A DNA stretch of 53,844 nt from Mycobacterium europaeum. GTDB lineage: Bacteria > Actinomycetota > Actinomycetes > Mycobacteriales > Mycobacteriaceae. The stretch is taken from the NCBI RefSeq assembly GCF_002102155.1, contig NZ_LQOU01000031.1:1-53844 (forward strand), in the 5' to 3' direction. Every line of letters starts with the position of its first letter. The first letter of the stretch is position 1. Below, piece by piece: positions 18,176-27,828 of the stretch. The notes under the pieces are model-generated. The model searched no databases. It saw nothing but the letters and a program-made list of their open reading frames with translations, and was not told the DNA's origin. Both the position numbers and the translations under genes were made by a program.

Positions 18176-19423
18176 ATGAGCCATACGAGCCGCGGCCCGG
18201 CGCTTCTGATCCTGTTCGCCACGCTGATGGCGACGGCCGGTACCGGCATCTCGATAGTCGCGTTCCCGTGGCTGGCGTTGCAGCACCATCAGAGCGCGAA
18301 GGACGCGTCCATCGTGGCCGCCGCGATGACGCTGCCACTCGTGTTGTCCACCCTGGTCGCCGGGACCGCGGTCGACCTTTTCGGGCGCCGCCGGATCTCG
18401 CTCGTCTCCGATGCGCTGTCCGGCGCGGCGGTCAGTGTCATCCCGCTGACCGCGTGGCTGCTCGGAACGGACGCCATCAGCGTCGCCGAACTGGCCGTGC
18501 TGGCCTTCTGCGCGGCCGCTTTCGACCCGGCCGGGGCGACGGCGCGCCAGTCCATGCTGCCCGAGGCCGCCGGCCGCGCCGCCTGGTCGCTGGACCGCAC
18601 CAACAGCGTCTACGAGGCCATTCTCAACCTGGCCTACATCCTGGGCCCCGGCATCGGCGGTTTGATGATCGCCGCGGTCGGCGGCATCAACACGATGTGG
18701 GTCACGGCGGGCTGCTTCGGGCTGTCCCTCCTGGCGATCGGCGCGCTGCGCCTCGAGGGCGCCGGCAAGCCGCGCCACGCGAGCCGGCCCGACGGGTTGA
18801 TGTCCGGCATCGTCGAAGGGCTGCGGTTCGTCTGGAACCTGCGGGTGCTGCGGACGCTCGGCCTGATCGACCTGGCCGTGACCGCCCTCTACCTGCCGAT
18901 GGAAAGCGTGCTGTTCCCCAAGTACTTCGCCGACCGGCACCAGCCCGCCCAGCTGGGTTGGGCGCTGATGGCGCTCGGGGTCGGGGGCGTCGTGGGCGCG
19001 CTGGGCTATGCGGTGCTGTCCAAACGCACCCGCCGGCGCACGGCCGTGCTGACGGCGACCCTCACCTTCGGCGCCGCGACGGCCGGCATCGCCTTCCTGC
19101 CGCCGTTGCCGGTGATCCTCGCGCTGTGCGGGGTGACCGGACTGGTCTACGGGCCGATCCAGCCGATCTACAACTACGTGATGCAAACCCGCGCGCCGCA
19201 CCATCTGCGCGGCCGGGTGGTCGGGGTGATGACGGGCCTGATGTACGCCGCGGGCCCGTTGGGCTTGCTGGTGGCCGGACCCCTGGCCGACGCCGCCGGG
19301 CTCAAGGCCACCTTCCTGGCGTTGGCGGTGCCGATCGTGATGATCGGGCTGGTCGCCGTGAGGCTGCCGTCGCTGCGCGAATTGGACCGCGCTCCGGAGT
19401 TGGCCGGGGAGTCCGGGTCCTAG
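18176..19423 (+). CDS. tap: Tap-like MFS drug efflux transporter (Rv1258c-like)
   Basis: A 415-residue major facilitator with 12 predicted hydrophobic segments. The loop motif VDLFGRRR after helix 2 is the MFS motif A region, and RGRVVGVMTGLMYAAGPLG is the second-half equivalent. Sequence features throughout match M. tuberculosis Tap, a proton-driven pump exporting tetracycline and aminoglycosides that is induced through WhiB7 in that species. I saw no clear WhiB7 promoter in the 97 bases upstream, so regulation here is open. It is followed after five bases by the FAD-linked oxidase gene. Homology is strong; drug specificity in this species is unproven. Confidence 0.88.
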   Translation: MSHTSRGPALLILFATLMATAGTGISIVAFPWLALQHHQSAKDASIVAAAMTLPLVLSTLVAGTAVDLFGRRRISLVSDALSGAAVSVIPLTAWLLGTDAISVAELAVLAFCAAAFDPAGATARQSMLPEAAGRAAWSLDRTNSVYEAILNLAYILGPGIGGLMIAAVGGINTMWVTAGCFGLSLLAIGALRLEGAGKPRHASRPDGLMSGIVEGLRFVWNLRVLRTLGLIDLAVTALYLPMESVLFPKYFADRHQPAQLGWALMALGVGGVVGALGYAVLSKRTRRRTAVLTATLTFGAATAGIAFLPPLPVILALCGVTGLVYGPIQPIYNYVMQTRAPHHLRGRVVGVMTGLMYAAGPLGLLVAGPLADAAGLKATFLALAVPIVMIGLVAVRLPSLRELDRAPELAGESGS

Positions 19424-19428
19424 GATCA

Positions 19429-20802
19429 ATGGCTGTGAGCCCAGATGTCCTGGCCGGGCTGATTGCCGGCCTGCCCGACGGGATGGTCGTCACCGACCCG
19501 GCCGTCACCGAGGGCTACCGCCAGGACCGCGCCTTCGACCCGTCGGCCGGCAAACCGTTGGCGGTGGTCCGGCCGCGGTGCACCGAAGACGTGCAGACGG
19601 TGTTGCGCTGGGCCACCGCCCACCGGGTGCCGGTGGTGACGCGGGGAGCCGGTAGCGGCCTGTCCGGCGGGGCGACGGCGCTGGACGACGGCATCGTCTT
19701 GTCGACGGAGAAGATGCGCGATATCGCCGTCGATCCGGTGACGCGCACCGCGGTGTGTCAGCCCGGGCTGTTCAACGCCGAGGTCAAGAAGGCCGTCGCC
19801 GAGCACGGCCTGTGGTATCCGCCGGACCCCTCGTCGTTCGAGATCTGCAGCATCGGCGGCAACATCGCCACCAATGCCGGCGGGCTGTGTTGCGTGAAAT
19901 ACGGCGTCACCACCGATTACGTGCTGGGCATGCAGGTGGTGTTGGCCGACGGCACCGCGGTCCGGCTCGGCGGCCCGCGTTTGAAGGACGTGGCCGGGCT
20001 CTCGCTGACCAAGCTGTTCGTCGGCAGCGAGGGCACGCTGGGTGTCGTCACCGAGGTGACGCTGCGCCTGGTGCCCAAGCAGAACGCGTCCAGCATCGTG
20101 GTGGCCTCGTTTGCGTCGGTGGAGGCCGCCGTGGACGCGGTGCTCGGGGTCACCGCCCGGCTCCGCCCGTCGATGCTGGAGTTCATGGATTCGGTCGCCA
20201 TCAACGCCGTCGAGGACACCCTGCGCATGGACCTGGACCGGGGCGCGGCCGCCATGCTGGTGGCCGGCTCCGACGAAAGGGGACGGGCGAGCTCCGAGGA
20301 CGCCGGGATCATGGCCGCGGTATTCGCCGAAAACGGTGCGACGGAAGTGTTTTCGACCGACGATGCCGACGAGGGCGAGGCGTTCGTCGCCGCCCGCCGG
20401 TTCTGCATCCCCGCGGTCGAAGCGAAGGGATCGCTGTTGCTCGAGGATGTCGGGGTCCCACTCCCGGCGCTGGGCCGGTTGGTCACCGGCATCGCACGCA
20501 TCGCCGCCGAGCGTGACCTGACGATCTCGGTGATCGCCCACGCCGGTGACGGCAACACCCACCCGTTGATCGTGTACGACCCCGCGGATTCCGCAATGAC
20601 CGAGCGCGCTCACCTCGCCTTCGGCGAGATCATGGACCTGGCCGTCGGGCTCGGCGGCACGATCACCGGCGAGCACGGCGTGGGCCGGTTGAAGCGCCCG
20701 TGGCTGGCCGGCTACCTCGGCCCCGAGGTGATGGATCTCAACCGGCGCATCAAGCAGGCCCTGGATCCGCACGGCATCCTGAACCCGGGCGCGGGCATCT
20801 AG
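19429..20802 (+). CDS. FAD-linked (GlcD/D-lactate dehydrogenase-like) oxidase (Rv1257c-like)
   Basis: A 457-residue flavoprotein of the vanillyl-alcohol oxidase fold, GlcD branch. FAD-binding segments are VVTRGAGSGLSGGATA, ICSIGGNIATNAGGLC and VGSEGTLGVVTEVTLR; the C-terminal catalytic part has HAGDGNTHP and ITGEHGVGRLKR, as in D-2-hydroxyacid oxidases. It probably oxidises a D-2-hydroxy acid such as D-lactate or glycolate, passing electrons to quinone; the substrate is inferred. Start: ATG 19429 is five bases after the efflux gene. GTG 19435 is eight bases after TAGGAT (19421-19426) and could be used by a separate leaderless transcript. Confidence 0.9.
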   Translation: MAVSPDVLAGLIAGLPDGMVVTDPAVTEGYRQDRAFDPSAGKPLAVVRPRCTEDVQTVLRWATAHRVPVVTRGAGSGLSGGATALDDGIVLSTEKMRDIAVDPVTRTAVCQPGLFNAEVKKAVAEHGLWYPPDPSSFEICSIGGNIATNAGGLCCVKYGVTTDYVLGMQVVLADGTAVRLGGPRLKDVAGLSLTKLFVGSEGTLGVVTEVTLRLVPKQNASSIVVASFASVEAAVDAVLGVTARLRPSMLEFMDSVAINAVEDTLRMDLDRGAAAMLVAGSDERGRASSEDAGIMAAVFAENGATEVFSTDDADEGEAFVAARRFCIPAVEAKGSLLLEDVGVPLPALGRLVTGIARIAAERDLTISVIAHAGDGNTHPLIVYDPADSAMTERAHLAFGEIMDLAVGLGGTITGEHGVGRLKRPWLAGYLGPEVMDLNRRIKQALDPHGILNPGAGI

Positions 20803-20853
20803 CGCCGTCTTCTTCCGGGTCTGCGAATGCGCGCACACCCGAGACCCCCGGCG

Positions 20854-20882
20854 TTGACATTGATGTCTCATTGTCGTACCAA
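20854..20882 (+). promoter_or_regulatory. cyp130 promoter (TTGACA ... TACCAA)
   Basis: TTGACA at 20854-20859 is a consensus -35. After 17 bases TACCAA (20877-20882) serves as a reasonable -10, ending six bases before ATG 20889. No Shine-Dalgarno is present, so the mRNA is probably leaderless. The -10 region lies inside the palindrome described next. Confidence 0.5.
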
Positions 20883-20890
20883 TGAGACAT
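20863..20890. promoter_or_regulatory. Perfect 11-6-11 palindromic operator over the cyp130 start
   Basis: Arms 20863-20873 (ATGTCTCATTG) and 20880-20890 (CAATGAGACAT) are perfect complements around a six-base spacer. The right arm includes the first two bases of the cyp130 start codon, and a third half-site, ATGTCTCA, lies at 20901-20908 in the coding sequence. Size and symmetry fit a TetR-family operator. The TetR gene at 22130 is the last gene of the same operon, so autoregulation is the natural reading (inference). Confidence 0.75.
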
Positions 20891-22130
20891 GACTGCGGTT
20901 ATGTCTCACAATGCGCCGGTCATGTTCGAGCTCGCCACCGCCGACACCTGGCCCGACCCCTGGCCGATGTACCGCGCGCTTCGCGACCACGATCCGGTGC
21001 ACCACGTCGTCCCGGCCAGACGGCCCGAGCACGACTACTACGTGCTGTCCCGGCACGCCGACGTGTGGGCCGCGGCGCGCGACCACGAGACCTTCTCCTC
21101 CGCGCAGGGGCTGACGGTCAATTACGGTGACCTCGAAATGATTGGTCTGCAGGACAATCCACCGATGGTGATGCAGGATCCGCCGGTGCACACCGAATTT
21201 CGGAAGCTGGTGTCGCGTGGCTTCACGCCTCGCCAGGTGGAGGCGGTGGAACCCAAGGTGCGCGAGTTCGTCGTCGAACGCATCGAGCGGCTGCGCGCGG
21301 CCGGCGGCGGCGACATCGTCACCGAGCTGTTCAAACCGCTGCCGTCGATGGTGGTCGCCCACTACCTGGGCGTTCCCGAAGCGGATCGAGCGCAATTCGA
21401 CCGGTGGACCGATGTGATCGTCGCGGCCAACACCGTCGAAGGCGGCGTCGCCGGGGCACTGGAGACGGTTGGCGACGCGGTCGGATCGATGATGGCCTAC
21501 TTCACCGGTTTGATCGAGCGGCGCCGAACGGAGCCCGCCGACGACACCATCTCCCATCTGGTGGCCGCCGGTGTCGGCGCCGACGGCGACCTCACCGGCA
21601 CCCTGTCGGTGCTGGCGTTCACATTCACCATGGTCACCGGCGGCAACGACACCACCACCGGAATGCTCGGCGGCTCAATGCCTTTGCTGCATCAACGCCC
21701 CGACCAGCGGCGGCTTCTCGTCGACGATCCGGGGTTGATCCCCGACGCGGTCGAGGAGCTGCTCAGGTTGACTTCGCCGGTGCAGGGACTCGCCCGCACC
21801 ACCACCCGCGACGTGACGGTCGGCGACACCACCATCCCCGCCGGGCGCAAAGCGTTGCTGCTGTACGGGTCGGCCAATCGAGACGAACGCCAACACGGGC
21901 CGGACGCCGGCGAACTCGACGTCACCCGTCGCCCCCGCAACATCCTGACCTTCGGCCACGGCGCCCACCATTGCCTGGGCGCGGCGGCGGCACGCATGCA
22001 ATCCCGGGTCGCCCTGACCGAACTGCTTTCCCGCTGCCCGGATTTCGAGGTCGACGAGTCCGCGATCGTCTGGTCGGGTGGCAGTTATGTGCGCCGCCCG
22101 GTGTCGGTGCCGATCCGGGTGAAGTCCTGA
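20889..22130 (+). CDS. cyp130: Cytochrome P450 CYP130
   Basis: A 413-residue soluble P450. The I-helix oxygen-activation motif is VTGGNDTTTG, the K-helix ExxR is EELLRL, and the heme loop is FGHGAHHCLG with the axial Cys. Long stretches (WPMYRALRDHDPVHHVVP, QGLTVNYG, MVMQDPPVHTEFRKLVSRGF) match M. tuberculosis CYP130, whose structure is known but whose natural substrate is not settled. Relative to that protein there is a short N-terminal insertion (NAPV) and an extra segment near ETVGDAVGS. ATG 20889 is used with a leaderless promoter. The stop overlaps the TetR start by one base (TGATG), so the regulator is cotranslated. Confidence 0.92.
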   Translation: MTAVMSHNAPVMFELATADTWPDPWPMYRALRDHDPVHHVVPARRPEHDYYVLSRHADVWAAARDHETFSSAQGLTVNYGDLEMIGLQDNPPMVMQDPPVHTEFRKLVSRGFTPRQVEAVEPKVREFVVERIERLRAAGGGDIVTELFKPLPSMVVAHYLGVPEADRAQFDRWTDVIVAANTVEGGVAGALETVGDAVGSMMAYFTGLIERRRTEPADDTISHLVAAGVGADGDLTGTLSVLAFTFTMVTGGNDTTTGMLGGSMPLLHQRPDQRRLLVDDPGLIPDAVEELLRLTSPVQGLARTTTRDVTVGDTTIPAGRKALLLYGSANRDERQHGPDAGELDVTRRPRNILTFGHGAHHCLGAAAARMQSRVALTELLSRCPDFEVDESAIVWSGGSYVRRPVSVPIRVKS

Positions 22131-22708
22131 TGCCGAACGACTGGCTGGGCGCGCACCGCACCGAAGCGGCCGCGGACCGCATCCTCGACGCCGCTGAGCG
22201 GCTCTACACCGAGCGCGACCACGCCTCGATCGGCATGAACGAAATCGCCAGGGCCGCAGGCTGTTCCCGCGCGACCCTGTACCGGTACTTCGACAACCGC
22301 GAAGCGCTGCGGACCGCCTACGTGCATCGCGAGACCCGCAGGCTCGGACGCGCGATCAGGGAGGAGATCGGCGGCACCGACGATGCCCGGGAACGGTTGG
22401 TCGCAAGCATCACCGCCGCGCTGCGGATGGTTCGCGGCAGCCGAGCGTTGGCGTCGTGGTTCGCCATCACCCGGCCGCCGATCGGCGCCGAGGTGGCCGG
22501 CCGATCCGAGGTCATCACCGCCCTGGCCGCCGCGCTCGTCGGCTCGCTCGGGCCCGAAGACCCCGCCATCGTGGAGCGCCGGGCACGCTGGGTGGTGCGG
22601 GTCATCACGTCGCTGCTGCTGTTCCCGGGTCGAGACGACGCCGACGAGCGGGCGATGATCGAAGAGTTCGTCGTCCCGATCGTGACGCCGGCCGCCGTCC
22701 GTCGCTAG
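22130..22708 (+). CDS. TetR-family regulator of the cyp130 operon (Rv1255c-like)
   Basis: A 192-residue TetR repressor. The N-terminal helix-turn-helix is clear: ILDAAERLYTERDHASIGMNEIA, then RAAGCSRATLYRYFDNREALRTAY (about residues 17-63). The all-helical ligand and dimer domain follows. The start ATG 22130 overlaps the cyp130 stop. Its position and the palindrome over the cyp130 promoter suggest it represses its own operon until a ligand, perhaps a CYP130 substrate, binds. DNA-binding assignment is firm; target and ligand are inferred. Confidence 0.88.
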   Translation: MPNDWLGAHRTEAAADRILDAAERLYTERDHASIGMNEIARAAGCSRATLYRYFDNREALRTAYVHRETRRLGRAIREEIGGTDDARERLVASITAALRMVRGSRALASWFAITRPPIGAEVAGRSEVITALAAALVGSLGPEDPAIVERRARWVVRVITSLLLFPGRDDADERAMIEEFVVPIVTPAAVRR

Positions 22709-22748
22709 CTCGCTGTGCCGCAGGGCCGGGCGCGGGTGGACGCACAAC

Positions 22749-22777
22749 GAGACAGCAAACTGAGGTCGCGGTACTTT
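22749..22777 (+). promoter_or_regulatory. Candidate promoter for the antiporter gene
   Basis: GAGACA (22749-22754), 17 bases, then TACTTT (22772-22777) in the 115-base gap before the antiporter, which has a GGAGAG ribosome site. Moderate match only. Confidence 0.3.
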
Positions 22778-22823
22778 CGTTCGGCAACTTCTGTGCCCAC
22801 CGCTTTCAGAGTCGGAGAGCTCG

Positions 22824-24170
22824 ATGAACCTGGCGGCCACGTTCCTCCCCAACACCCAAATCGCCCCACACCAGATTCAGGTGTTCCTGCTGCAGATCGG
22901 CCTGCTGCTGTTGCTCGCAACGGTGCTCGGCAGGCTCGCGGTCAAGCTGAACCTGTCGGCGGTCGTCGGTGAGCTGTTGGCCGGCGTGGTCTTGGGCCCG
23001 TCCATACTCGGGCACGCCGCACCCGGCATCCAGCATTGGCTCTTCCCAGCGCAGACCGAGCAGGCGCACCTGCTCGACGTCGTCGGCCAGGTCGGCGTGC
23101 TGCTGCTGGTCGGAATCACCGGCGCGCACCTCGACCTGAAGAGCCTCCGCCGGCGTGGCGCCACCGCGGTGAAGGTCAGCCTTGCCGGTCTGCTCGTCCC
23201 GCTGGCGCTCGGCATCGGCGTCGCATTCCTGCTGCCCGCCACCATGATGGCCGGCTCAACCACGCGGCCGACGTTCGCGATGTTCCTCGGCGTCGCCATG
23301 TGCGTCAGCGCCATCCCGGTGATCGCCAAGACGCTGGCCGACCTGAACCTCACCCACCGCGACACCGGCCAGCTCATTCTGACCGCCGGCATGGTGGACG
23401 ACGCGGTCGGCTGGTTCCTGCTCTCCGTCGTGTCCGCGATGGCCGTGGGCGGCGTGCACGGCTGGAAAGTCACCCTGTCCGTCGGCTTGCTGATCGCCTT
23501 CGTCGTGCTCGCCGCGCTCGCGGGCCGCCCGCTGGTGCGCCGGGCGTTCCGGCTCGCGGGACGCAGCAGCGACTCCGGCGCGTCCGTGGTCACCGCCGTC
23601 CTGGTGATCATCGCCGGCGCCTCGATCACCCAGTCGCTCGGCCTCGAGGCGGTCTTCGGCGCGTTCGTCGCCGGCGTGCTCGTCGGCGCCCCCGGCGCCG
23701 GGGAGCCCGCCCGGCTGGCCTCGTTGCGCACCAGCGTGATGTGGGTGTTCGCGCCGATATTCCTGGCAACCGCGGGCCTGCGGATGGATCTGACCGCACT
23801 GGCCAACCCGTCGGTGGCGTCGGCCACCGTGGTCGTATTGGCCATCGCGATCATCGGCAAGTTCGCCGGCGCCTACATCGGCGCCCGCAGCTCCCGGCTG
23901 ACCCGGCGTGAGGGCCTGGCGCTCGGCGCCGGCATGAACGCCCGTGGTGTGGTCGAGGTCGTCGTCGCACTGGTCGGCCTGCGGCTGGGCGTGATCAGCA
24001 GCGCCACCTACACGGCGATCGTGCTGGTCGCGATTATCACCTCGCTGATGGCCCCGCCCCTGCTGCGCCGGGCGATGGCCGGGGTCGACGCCAACGCCGA
24101 GGAGCGACTGCGCGAGGCCGCGCAGTCCAAGTGGCTGGAGCCGGCAAAGCAGGCTCAGGGCAAGGACTGA
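22824..24170 (+). CDS. CPA2-family cation/proton antiporter (KefB/NapA-like)
   Basis: A 448-residue membrane protein with about 12-13 hydrophobic segments. Family features are VVGELLAGVVLGPSILG near the N terminus, the ion-site region VDDAVGWFLL (paired Asp as in NapA-type exchangers), and GLEAVFGAFVAGVL with a conserved Asn/Arg region in GAGMNARGVVEVVVA. It lacks a C-terminal TrkA-N domain, ending soon after the last helix. It should exchange Na+ or K+ for protons across the plasma membrane. GGAGAG lies before ATG 22824. It sits between the TetR and acyltransferase genes, adjacent in M. tuberculosis as I recall, so it looks like a lineage-specific insertion or a loss in the other lineage. 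Confidence 0.88.
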   Translation: MNLAATFLPNTQIAPHQIQVFLLQIGLLLLLATVLGRLAVKLNLSAVVGELLAGVVLGPSILGHAAPGIQHWLFPAQTEQAHLLDVVGQVGVLLLVGITGAHLDLKSLRRRGATAVKVSLAGLLVPLALGIGVAFLLPATMMAGSTTRPTFAMFLGVAMCVSAIPVIAKTLADLNLTHRDTGQLILTAGMVDDAVGWFLLSVVSAMAVGGVHGWKVTLSVGLLIAFVVLAALAGRPLVRRAFRLAGRSSDSGASVVTAVLVIIAGASITQSLGLEAVFGAFVAGVLVGAPGAGEPARLASLRTSVMWVFAPIFLATAGLRMDLTALANPSVASATVVVLAIAIIGKFAGAYIGARSSRLTRREGLALGAGMNARGVVEVVVALVGLRLGVISSATYTAIVLVAIITSLMAPPLLRRAMAGVDANAEERLREAAQSKWLEPAKQAQGKD

Positions 24171-24205
24171 GGGGACCTCAACCCTGTGTGTCGTGGGAGG
24201 GGCAG

Positions 24206-25344
24206 CTAGATCTGCCGCACGCGGGTGAAGCGGTGCAGCAGCCAGGCCAACGGGATCGTCAGCACCATCGTCGCGACAAACAGGTACAGCATCGAGCCGG
24301 TGTAGACGTGGGCGCGAACGATGTAGACCATGGCGAACTCCATGGTGATCAGGTGGATCAGAAAGATCTCGTAGGAGATCTCTCCCAGCCAGACCATCGG
24401 CCGGGTCGCCAGCAGCCGCCAATACCAGCCCTGATCCCCCAGGGCCAGTGGCGCCACCGTGAGCGCGGCGATCACCGCGTAGAAGCAGGTCTTGAACAGG
24501 GCCTCGCTCAGCGTCGCCGGCGAGGTGGTCGGCGCACCGGCGATGGGCGTCGAGACGATGAAATAGCAGACGACGGCCAGCGGTATGGCCACGAAGGCGT
24601 AACCGCGGACACCCATCGCCTGCAGGACGGCCAAAATCATCCCGGCGAGGAACCAGGCCAGGTAGGTCGGCAGCCACAGCCGCGCGCCGTCGGGAAACCA
24701 GTGGTCGGTGTGCACCAGGACCAGCCAGGCCGGGCTGACCAACGTCAACCCGGCCAGCGCACCCAGCACGAGCCGGGGCTGCCAGCGCCGGCGGCAGAGG
24801 ACCACCAACAGCAGGTATGCCAGCAGCGGCAGCAGCACGTAGAACGACGCCTCCACCGCGAGGCTCCACATCTGGGTCAGCCCCTGATGCAGGTACTTAC
24901 CCAGGTACCCGTTGCAGTAGATCTGGGTCAGCGTCAGGTTGCGCACCAGTCCCAGCCACGTGTGCCCGGGGTTGGGTCCCGCCTGCCGGAAGTGGTAAAG
25001 CACGTACGCGAACAGCACGGTGATGACGTAGGCCGGCATGATGCGCCGAACCCGGTGCCACGCATAGCGACTCAGCGACGGCGGTGGCGCTCCGGTGGCG
25101 GCGGATTTCAGCCACGGACGGAACAGCAGGAAGCCGGACAGCACGAAGAACATCGGCACGCCGATCTCCATGCGGGAGCCGACCAGGCCCCAATAGCCGT
25201 GGGTGTACTTGCCGGTGCTGTAGGCCGCGTGCGTGCCGACGACGAGCAGGGCGGCGACGGCGCGTATTCCGGTCAGCGACGCCACCCGGTCGACGTGGGC
25301 GGTCTGCTCGAGCCCGCCCTGGGCGTCTTGTTCTTCGGACAGGG

Positions 25345-25348
<4 letters not shown>
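24206..25348 (-). CDS. Acyltransferase 3 family membrane protein (Rv1254-like)
   Basis: A 380-residue integral membrane O-acyltransferase with about ten hydrophobic segments. The family signature is at the N terminus: SLTGIRAVAALLVVGTHA, with the conserved Arg and His, followed by GVPMFFVLSGFLLFRPW. These enzymes move acetyl or acyl groups to sugars or lipids at the membrane; the acceptor here is unknown. Its ATG overlaps the deaD stop by four bases (ATGA 25348-25345), so it is translated from the helicase transcript. Its end faces the antiporter 35 bases away. Confidence 0.87.
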
Positions 25349-27045
<1,697 letters not shown>

Positions 27046-27183
27046 CGCCAGGGAGTCTAGTGGTGATCGCGAGCGCAGCGGTGGGGGAACCGCCCGCTTG
27101 CCAGGGCCTGAGCGCTGCGGGTCCGTGATCATGAGCACAGCCCGGCCCGGCCGTGCCTGTCACACCGGCGCGCGCGATTTCGG

Positions 27184-27189
27184 TACGGT
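27184..27189 (+). promoter_or_regulatory. -10 element TACGGT for lprE
   Basis: TACGGT ends seven bases before GTG 27197, in frame with lprE. The alternative start GTG 27188 overlaps this element. Confidence 0.4.
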
Positions 27190-27196
27190 GCCCGAT

Positions 27197-27784
27197 GTGT
27201 GGTCGCTACCCCGCCGTACCGAGCCACTGACCGGCTCCGCCGCCGTCGCGTTGGTCGCCATGACGTTGACCGGCTGTGGGTCGGGGGACTCCACGGTCGC
27301 GAAGACGCCGCAGGCTGCGACGACCACCGAGACCCCGTCCATCACCGCACCGGCCCAGCCCTCCGGCGCCGCCGCGCCCGGCAGCAGTGCCGCGCCGGCC
27401 GACCCGTGCGCGGTCAACCTCGCCTCGCCCACCATCGCGAAGGTGGTCTCCGAGCTGCCGCGCGATCCGCGCAGCCAGCAAGGCTGGAACCCGGAGCCGC
27501 TGGCCGGCAACTACAACCAGTGCGCCCAGCTGTCGGCGGTGATCATCAAGGCCAACACCAACGCCGCCAACCCGACCACCCGGGCGGTGCTGTTCCACCT
27601 CGGGCAGTTCATCCCGCAAGGGGTCCCCGACACCTACGGGTTCAACGGCGTCGACGCGGCGCAGACCACCGGCGACACGGTGGCGCTGACCTACCCCAGC
27701 GGCATCAACGGGTTGACCACCGATGTGCGGTTCCACTGGAACGGCAGCGGCGTCGAGCTGATCGGTAACGCCCCGGGCCGCTAG
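27197..27784 (+). CDS. lprE: Lipoprotein LprE
   Basis: A 195-residue lipoprotein. A short basic N terminus (WSLPRRTEP) precedes a hydrophobic segment ending in the lipobox TLTGC; a Thr/Pro/Ala-rich linker (about 35-75) leads to the conserved domain with SELPRDPRSQQ.WNPEPLAGNYNQC and PQGVPDTYGFNGVD. The mature domain matches M. tuberculosis LprE, reported as a surface lipoprotein that modulates host immune responses (recollection). The start is GTG 27197 by the leaderless pattern; GTG 27188 would add three residues and agrees with the M. tuberculosis annotation. Divergent from deaD. Confidence 0.87.
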   Translation: MWSLPRRTEPLTGSAAVALVAMTLTGCGSGDSTVAKTPQAATTTETPSITAPAQPSGAAAPGSSAAPADPCAVNLASPTIAKVVSELPRDPRSQQGWNPEPLAGNYNQCAQLSAVIIKANTNAANPTTRAVLFHLGQFIPQGVPDTYGFNGVDAAQTTGDTVALTYPSGINGLTTDVRFHWNGSGVELIGNAPGR

Positions 27785-27815
27785 CCGGAACCGTCTTTGC
27801 GTCGGTCCCCTCCCC

Positions 27816-27821
27816 TACAGT
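27816..27821 (+). promoter_or_regulatory. -10 element TACAGT for the nuclease/helicase gene
   Basis: TACAGT is followed by seven bases and GTG 27829 in the 44-base gap after lprE. It indicates separate leaderless transcription. Confidence 0.4.
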
Positions 27822-27828
27822 TGCTGCT

